Origin: Chromera velia
Taxonomy: Eukaryota > Sar > Chromeraceae
NCBI GenBank assembly: GCA_018398765.1
Contig: JAHBMJ010004640.1
Span: 1-64,000 of the forward strand
Direction: 5' to 3'
DNA length: 64,000 bases
The notes under the pieces were generated by a model. The model did no database searches, was not told the DNA's origin, and saw nothing but the letters and a program-made list of their open reading frames with translations. Position numbers and translations under genes: made by a program. This document shows, in pieces, positions 1-12,733 of this stretch. Numbering within the stretch: position 1 is the stretch's first letter; every line of letters starts with the position of its first letter.

Positions 1-3000
1 CGCTCCGTCGTTTCCCATCAGCCCTGGAGATCCCCCACATCCAGAAGTGGAAGGCGCAAAAGAGACGGTACAAGAAGGAGCTCCAAGCCACCGAGGAGAA
101 TGCCGGGGCCTCCTCTTCTTCCAGCGGGGTGCAGAGGGCCCCGGAGGGGGACGAGGACATCGAGGACGAGATGGACAGATCGGCCTTGCCGGGGTCGCAC
201 ATGTTCTTCCCCGTGCGGCTTCTTCGGAATGCGTCCGCCGACAGTTTGGGTCTCACTGCGACCCCCGAGTCTCGTTGTGTAGTGTTCCTCATGAACACGA
301 TTCTCCGGAACATCTGGGCGGGAGACGCCCCCGAGCTTCGGCTCCCTGACGTGGAAGAGAGAAGACGAAGGTGGTACAACGTCTACATCCTCCAGCAGTG
401 GCACGACGGCAACGATCTGCCAACTCGGCACCAGGACCGTTTGTTCGAAGGCGCGTGGGACAACGAGAACTGGAGGAAGTTTCGTAACACCGACCCTTCG
501 TTTCAGAACTTCTGGATCGGAAAGCCTGGCTTCGAGACTGCCCCCCTGCACGACGTTGAAGCTCGGAAGAAGCTGTGGGACAAGAGGGAGAAGTACATTT
601 CGGACATTTCCGAAGCCGTGGAGCTCTTCTGGAAGATCGGTCGCATCTCCTGTCCTGAGAAGACGGCGGTGATGGCACTGAGGGGGCTCTTCAGCGGTCC
701 TCAGATCTTCGTGCACTGCCTCTCAGAGAGGTACAGGGTGAACTTCGGGGTGGACCCCCGGGTCGAGGAGGTCGCGAAACGGGCCCGGGTGGAGATCGCC
801 CACAATGAGACGCTCAGGCAGATGGGCATGACGAAGAACCTGGGGCCTCCCATGAGTGTCGCTGAGGTGGTCGGACGGGAGGGGAAGCGTCTGAGTGCTG
901 TGCCGTTCCGAGGCAAGGACAAACCTGCAGACCGGACGGAGTTTGCGAATCCTGACGTTGCCGTCATGTTCACGCTGCTCTCGTACTTTTGTCAGGGTCT
1001 TGGAGAGGCTGAGGTGGGTTGTCCGTTCAGTATACAAGGGGAGGGGCGGGAGGGGCAGGAGAAAACCTTTTCGCTGTTGGCATTTGGTCTTCATACGTGA
1101 GCGAGGTTGTTCTTTCGCCTGCCCTCCTGGACCTGCTCTCTTCTGCGTGACTACACGTTCTGCCCTATCCTACTGTACTGACGTGTTGGTGACTGTACTC
1201 AGTGTGGGCGTCCGATTCTACCAGTGTGTGGCTTTCCGTCGTGTGACTGTACTCCTACGCATTCCCTCCTTTCTTCCGCCCCTTTTTCTGGCTTTGTTTG
1301 TTTGTTTGTTTTTGTGCTATCTGTCTGTCTGTCTGTCTTTCTTTCTTTCTTTCTTTTCTTTCTTTCTTTCTTTCTGTCTGTCTTTCTTTCTTTCTTTTTT
1401 CTTTCTTTCTTTGTGTGCTGCCAGTGTCTTTCTCTCTCTTTCTCTTTCTGTCTTTGTTTGTTTGTTTGCCTCTTTCCTTTCCTTTTTCATTGCGTCACTG
1501 CTTTCTTGATCGAGTCTCGCCCTGTCTTCTTCCTGTCTTCGATGTCTTCTGTCTTTCATTCTTCCCCCCTTTTCTCTCTTTCTGTCTTTACTGTTTTTTT
1601 GTTTCTTTTTTTGCCTCCTTCCTTTCCCTTTGCTCATTCTCCTTTTCTCTTCTTCCTGCATGTCTTCGATTGTCATTCTCCCTGATTCAGATTCTGGCAG
1701 TCCCCAACTGCATTTCTCTGTCTCTCATTTTGTCTGTCTCTCATTCAGATCCTGGAGGTTCTCGAGGACCTTCAGAACACGCCGAACCCCGACGCGACCT
1801 GGCGCTTCTGGCTGCACTCCGTCCGGAATCCTGAGAAGAGACGCTTCCACGTCAGCCAAGCGCTCTCAGTCTCGGCAGTTGCCCTTCGCATGGAGAACCT
1901 CCAGAACATGCGGAAGAAGAAGGAGAGGGAACAGCAGCTCAAAGAGGCCCGGACAAGAGGCCAGCAGGCAGCACAGCAGAAGAAGGCACGAAAGGCTGAG
2001 CAGCGCAAAGTGCAGGCCAATGATGCCGAGTTGAGGAGGATGGAAAGGGCAGAACTAGCGAAGGTGTACAAGGAGAAGAAGAACGCTGCCATTCAAGCGA
2101 AGCGGAAGGAGACCATTGAGAGAAAGAACATGTGGCAGAAGCTGAGGGGGAAGAAGACCGCTCTGTCGGGGGCTACACCGGTGGAGCGCATCCTCAAGGA
2201 CCGCTGTGTGCAGTTGTACGACATCCCTCCGTCCATCATCGATCGGCGAAGCGTCAACTCCGACGACGCCAAGCAGCTGAAGCTCCTCGTCGCCATTTTG
2301 AGTCGTCACATGGACGTGATCGCCTTCTGGTTGGAGAGGCGCGTGTTCTCCTTCGAGTCCAAGGTCTTCCCTGCACGGATTAGTGCCTCGGGGTGGTCCC
2401 TCTGTCCCTGTCCCGATGCCCGGCGTCTCCAGATGGCTGTCAGCCTGGGGGACGAGTTCCGTCTCCGGAAGCTCCCCCCCCCGTCCACAGGGGATGAGGC
2501 GACCGACTTGACGAATGTCAAGGAGACGTTCGCAGACCTCGGAGATGAAGGCAACCGGACGGTCGACGGTCCGGCCATCACGGGTTTCTCAGGCACTTCC
2601 GAGACGCAGCTTCTGCTTCCTGGGACGGCAGAGCAGGACGACATGCCCTCTCTTCTGGGCACTGTGGGTGTGAACCTTCTCAGGCTTGTGCGTCGAGAGA
2701 ATTTCCTCTACAAGGCACTCGAGCCAGGCATGACCGGAGAGGAACTCATCAAGTCCATCGCGCGACTTCCCCCAGACAACAAATTCCCGATGGTCAGTCC
2801 GACAGAAACCGTCAGAAAGCCAAAGACAGATGGCAAAAAGGAAGGGGGGATAGCTCTTTTGCTTAAAAGCAAGCTGGCATCTCTGAAATGCGGGGGTCAG
2901 AGCACGCTACCACACCTCAAACCACTCCAATGTGTGTGACGCCCGTCCCAAATACCCGTAGGTAAAAAGAGCCGAAACATTCCAAATTTATGTCGATCCT

Positions 3001-6000
3001 TTTGCTGAATGAACTCTTTTCTGCAGGTGATTCTGGACGGCGGTGCCCTGGTTGTGGAGTTGGGGAATGAGGCCGCGGCGTCTCTCTTCTTGATGGAGAC
3101 GCGAGCAAACAGGAGGAGAATGGGAGGCAGCGTGAGCTTGCCCCAGGCGGTTGTGTTCTTCAGGAACGACGAGCTGGTGGTGAAGGACGCCAGAGGGAGG
3201 GTGTCTCCTTTGCGGCTCTCTCCCTTCTTCTCCTGCATGAGAGATGCTCTGGCGTTCCTCGATGACTCCCACACGAGGTACGTTGGTCGGTGGGGGGGGG
3301 GAAGAAGGGAGGGGGCAGCTTGGTCATCAACTAATTACTTGCACCTTTCCAGGGCCCCTTACGCATTAGCAAGTGTCTGCGACTTTTTCATTCTGGTTCC
3401 CCGGTTCCCGTTCTCTTCTCTCTGTTTGATGCTTACCTTCTCTCTCTTTCCCCTTTTCTCTTTTGTTCCCTGAATTTGATCGCAGAGGAGTGGACCTCCC
3501 TGGACTCCCCGAAGACGCCGTCGCTGCGTACACCCTCGGGAAGGGGGTGAGTCTGGACAAGCTCCTGCAGGGCGTGGGACGCATGCGGCTTCTCGGGCAG
3601 GGCCAGTCTGTCCGATTCCTCGCGGCTGCAGAGGTCGACAGGCACATCCGTGAGAAGCTGAGGAGCCGAGTGGGGGGGAAGGGCACGATGCAAGAGCTGA
3701 TGGAGTCTGTCGTCGGTAAGGACTTGAACGACCTCATCGTGCAACACCAACAAAAGGAGAGTGCCCGTCTCTCTCTCTGCCCGATTGCCGTCTCCTCTGC
3801 AGCAAACCCAGATGCCATGCAGGTGGAAGCCGTTGCAGGTCACCCAACCTCTATGGCCTCCCGTGTCACTCAGTTTGCGGCCTCTGTCGTCAAGAAGTTC
3901 GGCAGCCTGATGCCTCCACAGGGAGATGCCCGGTTTGCGAGTGCCATGCCCACAAGGGTTCCCTCTGCCTCTGCCAGCGAGGTAGCTGAGGAGTCTCCAG
4001 AGGCTTCTGGAGTCCCAGACGCTCCTGCAGGCGAGGGTGGCAGGAGGCTCGGCCTTGGCGGGACCGAAGGGGACGGACAGGCGGAGAGTGAGGGCGGATG
4101 GAGCGTAGAGGAGGGTGAGGAAGGCGACAGAGCGCCTGTGCCCGACGCCATGGACGACGGAGAGGAGGGGCAGAACCCGGAGGACGAGGACGAGGACGTG
4201 CAGGAAGTGGAGGAGGCGGCATTCGACGCGGTCAGCCTGTTGGTCAATCTTGTCAGTCTGTGAAAAAGTGTTTGAGGGTTGGTTGTGGCTTTGTCGAGGA
4301 TATTTTTTTCCTTCTTTTGTATCTGCATGCGGTGCATCTTCAAGGGGGGAAAGCCTTTTCAAGACACAATTTCCGAGCTCTTTTTACGGTTTTTTTAAGT
4401 TCACAGTTCTCTCCTTTTCCCCTCCATGTCTCTCTGACTCTCACACACATTCTCTCTCTGCAGGCGATGCGTGCCCGAGAGGCCGAGAAGAAAGCCGAAC
4501 CGATTGACCTGGACGGAGAGGACGAGGAGGCCCTCCACCCGTCTTTGTTCGACATTCTCGACCACGCGCTCCTCGAGTCCCAGGCGGTCATCAAGAACGG
4601 GGTGCCCTCATGGCTCCAGCAGTGTGCAAGCAGGATGCAGACTGAGGTCGCACAGGCGGAGGCAGCTCACGTGCTGGCTCCAGGATTCGGCGCCGACAAG
4701 GACAGTAGCGACGAGGACAGCGACGGAGACGGAGAGAGAAAGAAGAAGGACTCGAGTGGAGGCAGGCGACCCAGACGTGCGGCTGCGGCCGCGGCGGCTG
4801 CCAGAATGCAGCAGGGTCGGGAGGCCGAGGACGATGAGGACTCTTCAGAAGACGACAGAGACGAGGAGGAGGAGGCGGGGTCAGAGCACGAGGATGGGGG
4901 GGAGAGGATGAGAGCCGTGAGAAAGCGGCGGCGTGCAAAGGAGAAGGAACGTGCGGAGAGAGAGGGAGAAATGGACCGGAATATTGCCCGTCTGAGCTGT
5001 CGGGTTTTGGCGACTCTCGGCAGAGAGCGTGAGAAGGTCTCTCTCGTTGAGATGTACGGGCACGAGGGGGCAGAGAAGATTGAGTTCCTCCAGAAGTACG
5101 CCGAGAAGAAGTTCAGGGCCGTGGCCGAGAACTGCGAGGAGAAGAAGGGAAGGATGATTCAGCAGGAGGACAACAAGGGCCTCGACTCTGACGAGTCTCC
5201 TCTCACCGACGTCGTCTGTGTGCGAGTGAAGCCCTACGCCAAGCACGTCGGCAAGTGCCTCCCCAAGCGCAAGGGCCAGAACGCGATGAATGCTCTCGCT
5301 CTGGGCGACGAGCAGGAGAGGGAGCTCGAGCAGGAGGTTCTCCCTGTGAAGCCTGAGGATCCAGTTGAGGTGATCAAGTGCAAGGAGGTCCCTCAGGGGT
5401 TCACTGTGCACTCGGCCCTCTGGGACGTTCTCACCGACAGGTTCGCGACCGTCCAAGAATTCCTCCGCGATTGCGTTTCCCTTGAGACCTCCCAGTACCC
5501 GGTCAACAGAGACAGGTGGCCTGATCTGACTGTGCACAAGGCATCCCTCCACAGCTTCGCACAGGTGATCTCAGGCTCCAGAGCCCGCCTTGCCCTCAAC
5601 AAGGTCGTGCTTCCTCTGGGGGACAGGCAGAGAGACGGCTTCCAGCCTCCCATCCGATACTCCCCCAACTACGACGGTGAGGCGATCTACAAGGCCCAGA
5701 CGAACAAGACCCCGAAGGTCAACGAGGAGGAGGCTCCAGCGAACGGCCTGCAAGCGCAGCAGGAGGGAAGGTTCATGTGGGCCACTGTGGTCTCTCGAGC
5801 GCTTCGGGCAGACGGTCTGGTTCCGTCAGATGAGGAGGAGGCCGCCAGGAACGTCCCCGTCGATGTCGTTCTGCGCAGCAGACACGGAAGGGTTCAGAAG
5901 GTCATGCTGCCTCCCAAGACTTTCGGCCTCGATCTGTACTTCACCGACGACTTCAGGGACGTCCTCGACGCCGACGAGGCCGCGAAGTTGAGGGCCAGCC

Positions 6001-7415
6001 AGGTGGTGGGACAACAGCAGGCGGGGACAGGTCTTGATCTCTTCCTGCGCACTCCTAAATTTGTTGTCTCCATCAGAGAGCCGAACGGTCAGGCCGCTCT
6101 GGTCTGTCTGGGTCCCCACGAGGCCGAGATTCTCTGTCAGAAGACAGTGCACAGAGAATTGCGACTCCGCAAGAGAGAGCACAGGGAGGCAAGAGAGAGG
6201 GCTGACGTTGGAGAGGGTGGCGGACGACTGCAGGTCCCCCGCGCTTCGATGGCGGTGGGAGGAAGAGGCAGCATGAGGGGGGGTCCCCCTCCGTCCACCC
6301 CTCTCAGAGACCGCCCTCCAAAAAGGTCTCTTGATGGTCAGCCAGAGGGGGGCGTCAAGGTGCCGAAAAGCGAAAACGACTCCCATGTGAGGGTCAAAGT
6401 CAAGCAGGAGGAAGGGGTGCCCGTTGCTCCCTCCCCCCCCCGTCAGCAGAACCAGCAGCAGCCGGACCATCCCGTCCGCCAGTCTGCCCGACGTGAGGGC
6501 AGAACATCCCGGGGTCTCCCCTCCGTTCTCTCCTCCATTCACCTCCTGTCCCCCAGAAAAGAACCAGAGCAGCCCTCCCTCTTTCTCGATTCCCGTCTCG
6601 CCCTTCCCCCTCTCAAGACGAAAATTGCCCTCCTGCCTGTCGAGGGACCCCCCGGAGAAGGTCTTCTGCAGCGAGGGGAGGTGGAGGGAATGGGAGGGGG
6701 GGGTCCCGGAATTGCCCCGAGTCCGATGGCCGGGGGCATGCATCGTGGCTCTGTGCTGTCTACCCAGAGAGCTTTCCGGAGGGTCTCTGCGGGGGCTGGG
6801 GGTTTCGCGTTCTCAGTCACAGACTTCTGGGAGAGCACGCCTGCGAATGAGAACCTGAGACGGCTCCTGAGCACCCTGCTGTTCCTCTCAGGGAACCTGT
6901 TCTTTGCCCATGTGAAGGAGGAAGAGGAGGTCTGCAGACTCCTGTCCCTCCTGCCCAAACCATTCCTCCCAAAATTCGCAGAGTGGCGCACCGCCTTCGA
7001 CAACTCCGTCTCTCGCGGTTTCTTCCCGCCCGTCGCGATGAGCGGAGGTCAGACGATGTGGTTAGACGAGAAGGTGGTTGATGCAGTGAGGAGTCTTGCA
7101 AAAAGGCTTGACGACGAGGGTCGTCGTTGTTTCTTCAAGACCTCCCCCGTTCTCTTTGTGAAGGCTCTCCTGACTGCCCGGAGGCAGATCAACAGACTGA
7201 CGGACTCCCACCTAGGATCCCTTGTGGAGTCCCACTCACGAACTCTGGGCCTTCCGGGGGCACCCCCTGGGGAGAGGGAGGAGGCAGAGAGACTCGAGAG
7301 GGAGTTGGAAGAGCGGAAGAGAAAGGAGAAGGAGGAGGCAGAGAGGGAGCGACAGGCAGCACAGCAGCAGCAGCAGGAGCAGCAGGGAGAGGGAGCGGCC
7401 CCCGCAGAAGCCTAG
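1..7415 (+). CDS. DUF3638/DUF3645 giant protein, C-terminal part (5' end outside window)
   Basis: Exons: <1-1013, 1749-2792, 3027-3277, 3486-4251 and 4464-7415 (stop TAG). The junctions are phase 0, 0, 2 and 0, and about 2,007 residues are visible. Family landmarks occur in the expected order: FRGKDKPADRTEF followed by PDVAVMFTLLSYF (end of exon 1), RISASGW and ITGFSGTSETQLLLP (exon 2), VILDGGALVVEL (start of exon 3), then FLDDSHTR joined across the intron to RGVDLPGL and GRMRLLGQGQSVRF (exons 3-4). These match, from family knowledge, the C-terminal half of the large DUF3638/DUF3645 proteins of fungi and protists, which databases often label ubiquitinyl hydrolase; the biochemical activity is unproven. 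Lineage-specific additions are a Lys/Arg/Glu-rich coiled-coil stretch after 1890, an acidic-basic block in the last exon (about 4690-4960) and a Q/E-rich tail. An alternative donor at 4231 is also in phase. Family assignment is firm; function is not. Confidence 0.85.
1266..1640 (+). repeat. Pyrimidine-rich (CTTT/CTGT/GTTT)n tract in intron
   Basis: This lies inside the 735-bp first visible intron of the DUF3638 gene. It consists of runs of TTTG, CTGT and CTTT units on the coding strand. Open frames here are repeat artefacts rich in Phe, Leu, Ser and Cys. The intron ends with a normal pyrimidine tract and CAG at 1746-1748. Confidence 0.85.
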
Positions 7416-9557
7416 CCCCTAGCTGTGTCGATGCTGCTGGTCACATTGCCACAGATTGCAGCGGCAGTGGCGTCATTTTCATGGACCCAAGTTCGTTCCA
7501 ATCGTGACTCTTCCCTTCCTCTCTCTGTTTCTCTCATGCATCCCGCAGCTTTGAAATTCGCAAGCCTGTTTTTGAATTGAAAGGAAAAAGGAGAAGCTTT
7601 CTTCTTCGGCCTGGCCGAGAGAGAGGACGAGATGAAGAAGGAGGCGTTTGATGTTCATTCCCCTACTTCCTCCAACATATACACACACAGACAGAGAGAA
7701 AAATGCCTAGACTTCGAGAAGAACGAGTACAAGAGGGAGGGGGAGAGATCATCAAGCAGAGAAGAGGGCATTCAGACGAAGGAAGGAAGGATTCAAAATG
7801 GGTGTTTGAATTCTTCAATGTGGTCGGTCTTCTTTGATCAATGATCTTCAGGGAGGCCTCCTCTCTTTCCAATGCATCCTCTTCTGCTCTCTCCTCTTGA
7901 TGCAAAGTGGGCCTCTGTGTGTGTGTGTGTGTGTGTACCGGCCCCCTTTTGTGTCGAATAGCTGTCGGGATCTCTGCTCTCGTCCTCTTTTCGAACTCGT
8001 TTTGCTCATGTGATTTATGCATCAGCCCGTGGAAGGTGCCTCCTTATGCCTGTTGAAAGGATGCTCAGGCGTTCTTTCACTGTCCACCCCCCCCAAAGAG
8101 ATTGCAGAGAGAGAAAGACACGCAGACAAAAAGAGGTGCTCTTCACGAGACGTCTGCACTGACTGACCACTGCTTGTGCCTGCCGGTGTGCCCTCGTGAT
8201 CCGCTGCGATCGGTCAGCAGTGAGACCGGAGCGTCGATAGAGAAGGAAGGCTCTTGATCGATGCATGTTTTTGTTTTGCCGAACGCCCCTATCCGCCTTT
8301 CCCCACCCGACTGAGGAAGGAGCATCAGTCTGCCACTGAATCCTTTGCTGTTTGACGTGTCTTCGCCATTTTCTCTTCTCACCTTTCCCCCGTGTACCCG
8401 ACCGCTCGTCCGAATTCTTCTCATTTGTCTGTTGGTCGGCTTTTGCATGCGTGCATGTCAATGATTCATCCATCGCACTCACTTTCTGTTATTGTCTGTT
8501 TTGTGGATCCATTCGTCAATGGGGGGTGGGCAGTCGAGACAGAAGAGAGACTCATGTCCAATGACCTGAGACGACACGAGGGTGTTGAAAGGACATCGGG
8601 GAAGACTCTGAACACAAGAGCTGAAACCGAGCAACGGTTTCAACGGCAGGTGACTGCACAGGATAGGAGCATGCCTCCTTCTGCAGTTGATTGACTTGGT
8701 GGAGAGAGCTGCTGGAAGCTTCTTTACCGTGCTTCTCGGTGTTCAAGTTTCATCTGACTGCCGGCTTGCCTACCTGCCTAATTACTTCACCCCATTGCCT
8801 GCCCCGGAGGCAAAGTTGTGAAGGCATCTCTTGGAGAAAGTGCGTTTTGCCAGATGTGTTGATACTGCGTGACCAATGACATTCATCGCATATGTACGTA
8901 GATGTAACAGCAAACTGCATGCCCGTACAGAAAAACAAGTTCCCTACCAATATCCTATAACTTTTCTTTTCATTTGCCCGTTTATCTAGCCGTTTGTCAA
9001 TTACTATTTTGAGCATTTTATCATGTATTTTAATAATTCCTAGTACAATTCTTTGTGTACTTAGTTGTATACAAACTTTGAATCTTTGTGTATACCTAAA
9101 ACCTAAACAAATCCCTAATAAAATCCTTTAATAACCTATCGACTTCTAAGGTTTGTCACCTAGCTTGTCACGTGGGGGGTAAACTATATAATTTAGAGTA
9201 TCCCCCGCTTTAATAGTGCACTGAAAAAAAAATAATAAGATTATATAAGCCATGAAGTCTAGAGTGAAGTATATAGTTTTAGCCTGCCGTTGCATAAACT
9301 ATATAACCCGTCTATACGTACGAACGTCATAGCGGTTGCTCCTACGGAAATGCACAGCTGGGTAAGTGAGTTCCTGCGATGGTACATAGTGGCGTATACA
9401 TACTCCTAGACGTACTCAGTGTTACTCATGCATGTACTTCAAGTTACTTAATTCCGCACGCAATGTGCGTGAACTGACATGTAAGTTTATAAACCTCTAA
9501 ATAAACCTATAAAATATTTTTTTCTTATCGTATTAATAAATTACACATATCTAGACA
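7416..9557. other. Intergenic: 3' flank of DUF3638 gene grading into AT-rich island
   Basis: I see no convincing coding exon here. The first 1.4 kb has the base composition of the neighbouring gene and includes a (GT)9 run near 7918. From about 8,940 the sequence turns AT-rich and leads into the TIR element that starts at 9566. Short open frames lack splice-linked partners and protein-like composition. Confidence 0.6.
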
Positions 9558-9565
9558 CATATACA

Positions 9566-10210
9566 CTAGGTGTGGTCGCTAGATATAGATTATGCATATT
9601 AGATTTCCAAAAAAAAAAATTTATTCAAATAATCTAACTAATCTAAACTGATGATGATGATGATGTATGAGGTTAAAGCCGGTGAGCCATATATATATAG
9701 GCTCAGGCCAACCTAGTATTTCCTGCATAGATTCAATCCCTCGACCTAGGCCCACAAACTAATTAATCTAGCTAGTAATTCATTCATAAAAAACTTATCC
9801 CTAGAGTTCCACAAGCCAGAACTTCAAGTTATCTGGAAAGATTGAAGTCTCGGAATTTCTTTTCCCAGGTAGTAACTCCCTCCCACGGTCAGATAGACGA
9901 TCTTCAAAGAGAATTAAATTGCAGATCTTCAAGTGAGTCTTCAAGAAGACTTGAAAGTCAATCATTGATATCGATGGGCTGGCAGACTCACTGGCATACT
10001 CAAGAAGGCGCGGAAGAGCAGCCTGAGCGCCGAGCCTTGCTGTTCAGGCTGCTCATGCAGCGGGCAGCCCATGGCAGCCCCAAAGACTATAATCTAATCT
10101 AAATTTATAAGTTAATTTTGCGTTTTAGATTTTTTAGATAGATCATTATATTAGATTTGGGGGCATAAAAATTTAATCTAACAGAAAATCTATCTAAAGA
10201 CCACGCCTAG
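9566..10210. mobile_element. 645-bp MITE-like element with TIRs and 8-bp target duplication
   Basis: The left end reads CTAGGTGTGGTC and the right end, reverse-complemented, reads CTAGGCGTGGTC. The similarity continues into TAGATA(TA)GATT on both sides. The flanks are CATATACA (9558-9565) and CATATACT (10211-10218), a 7-of-8 target-site duplication. Subterminal zones on both sides are rich in ATCTAA motifs. Inside are a (GAT)n run, a short GAGCC/GGCTC hairpin and no transposase-like frame. The 8-bp duplication suggests a hAT-mobilised non-autonomous element, but the terminal CTAGG does not fit the usual hAT terminus perfectly. Confidence 0.7.
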
Positions 10211-11660
10211 CATATACTCCAGCATATATATTTTCCCACATATTTTTATGTCCAGTTTCATGTTTTGCTAATAGATGTCTGACATAATAAATCTAGTAGT
10301 GGATAGAGGCGTTTGTACTTCAAAGCCCACTTTGTTGCATGTTATGATACATGTTAATCATTGTCGTCATCACAATGTTATATGCAGTCGATCTCTTCGG
10401 TTTGTAACAGCCCCATATCGAGAATTAATCAACAGTATTAGCTATGATCCAGTCGCTGGCAGACCGACGCTTTGTAGTATCGCAGTATGAAGTTAAGTAA
10501 GAAGACTCCAGTTCTTTAATTCGCATATGCCGGCCGGTTATCGAGTGGCTGGCTCCAATTTTGACCATATCGGGACCCCCAATCGTCTTCCACCCACCCA
10601 CACATACACCCGGTCAACCATTCATCTTTTCACACACGGACGGAAGAAAGGAAGAAAAGAAGGAAGCAAGATCATTGTCCGGAGGGAAGGAAGAAAAAGG
10701 CTTGCTTAGTTACCATTGACAGAGGGAGGGAGGAAGCATCGCAACCGATCGAGTAACTGTTCGAAGTGAAAGAATTGAGGGGCGCGGGGACGTTGCCGTT
10801 GTTCGGAGGTTATTTAGAGAGTACTCAGATAAATAAGAGGAACTCGTGTCGACCGCTGGATCGATTGAGCTATGGACTGCACAAGGAACCAACGAAGGAA
10901 CGAAGACCAATCCGGTGGCGAAAGGGAACAGTGGCAGACAGGCAGGCAGCTGGATTCTACGGCAAAGGAGCCGATCAAAAACACATTCATTCATCACATG
11001 GAACGACATGGACGCACATTCGAGAAGAAGAGGTAACCAAAAAGACAAACAAACAGACAGCTGCACCCGGCAAACAAACACGAATGGAACCGCTTGACAA
11101 GTGCCCCACTTGATGTGGCAGCCTTCCTATGTGAACCCGTCAGTCACTGTGAACGGCCTCACAGATCAATTAAGAGACGGGAAAAAGAAAAAATAGCAAG
11201 GAGAGGCAACAGAAACAGCGGCAAGGGGACGACACAGAGTTTTGAGCCTAAGGAGGGCGCTCACGCATTGACACACCGGCAGCCCAACCCCCCCCCACCA
11301 CATCGGGCTGCCAATCGTGTCGATCGGCAATCCTGGCAGGCAGGGTCTGTGCGCTGCTCTCCCCCCCCTCTGCGCTTTCATTGCTTCTTGTGAATCATGT
11401 GTTGGAGAGGGTGTGTCGGTGACTGCATGAAGCATACAGTCGTTCATCCGCAACGTTCCCGATTCCCTCTGTCTCTGCTTTCTCTCACCTTGTCCAAAAA
11501 TAAATCTTTCTTTCGACTTTTCTTCTCCTGAAACCGATGAGAAGAGCGAGGTGTTCACATGGAAGGAACAGAACGAAATGAGGATCCATCCAACGCACAC
11601 ACCGCAGCAAGCAAGCGAGCAAGCCAAAAAGATACTGCGCCAGAGAGAGAGGGAGAGAAA

Positions 11661-11823
11661 GATAAAGGTACATCAAGAGTAACGTCAGATGGGAAAAAAC
11701 AAAGGAAGGAAGAAAAATAAAGGTACATCAAGAGTAACGTCAGATGGGAAAAAACAAAGGAAGGAAGAAAGATAAAGGTACATCAAGAGTAACGTCAGAT
11801 GGGAAAAAACAAAGGAAGGAAGG
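11661..11823. repeat. Three tandem 55-bp repeats
   Basis: The core AGGTACATCAAGAGTAACGT begins at 11666, 11721 and 11776, a spacing of exactly 55 bp. Each unit continues with CAGATGGGAAAAAACAAAGG and a variable AAGGAAGAAA tail. Each contains one TAACGTCA, which resembles a CRE/bZIP site. The near identity of the units implies recent duplication. No coding frame runs through them. Confidence 0.9.
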
Positions 11824-12698
11824 GTGAGGAAGGAGGTCTTTCCGGAAGTGCATCGATCTATGTTGTGCATTTATTTATTCATGGGACACAGATGCAAATG
11901 CACACATTCACACAAGCCAGCAAGTACAGCAACACAGCCGCCTCTTTAGGAGCCGATATCAAGCACAAATCTGACAGACAGACGGAGACGGTTGCGTCAA
12001 GGAAGGAAGAGGGAGGTTGTCACTGGGAAGGGGGAATGGAAAGATCTAGGCGCTTTCCCTCCCCTCCCCCCCATCCCGCCAAACCTCCAAGACCGAAATC
12101 AATCTCCTTCCGTAATCCCCTTCCAATTTCCTTCCTGCTCAGGTCTTTGGAGCAGGACAAACAAGCAAATAGAGGTCAAGACCAGCAAACACAAAGGAAG
12201 CACGAAAGAAAAGAAAGAGAAAGCAACCTCGAACAAAAACAACTGGGGAGGTCACGATGGGGTCCTTTGATTCTTTCTTTCTTTGTTTCATTCATCAGCG
12301 ACAGCCGTTACAAAACAGACTCGACCCCTAAAGAAGGCGGTGGCACTTCTCGCGCCTCCCGCACACTCTCTTTCTATTTTTACTGCTTCCTTCAAGACCT
12401 TCTGGCCCTTTTGGGCTCAGAAGTTTTGGCCGGGAGTCTCTCTCCTCTCTTTCAGACTGCCCAAGAAAAGAAAAGGAAAGAAAAGAAGTGAAAGAATAAT
12501 TCCCCTCCCCTATTGTCACAGTCAGCGAGCGAGTCCTCTTCAGCATCATCCAGGGAAGATCCTGAAAGGGCGATCAACAACCGAGAGCCAAAAAGAAAAT
12601 TGATAAGGTAAACCGGACGGCACAAAGCTGCGACAACGCGATTGAAAGAAAAAAAAAGTAAAGAATGCCTGGTGATCGTGAGCAAAGAGGAACGCACA

Positions 12699-12699
<1 letters not shown>

Positions 12700-12731
<32 letters not shown>
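12700..12731. repeat. (CA)n microsatellite
   Basis: About 16 uninterrupted CA units in intergenic DNA, followed by short GA runs. Confidence 0.9.

Positions 12732-12733
<2 letters not shown>

Noticed and set aside
4231-4263. Alternative exon end at 4230 of the DUF3638 gene
   Set aside because: In phase, but GTCAGC fits the local GTNNGT donor pattern less well than GTCAGT at 4252; not excluded.
9675-9760. T-arm-like ATTCAATCCCTCGACC and hairpin inside the MITE
   Set aside because: No complete cloverleaf; more likely chance within an AT-rich element.
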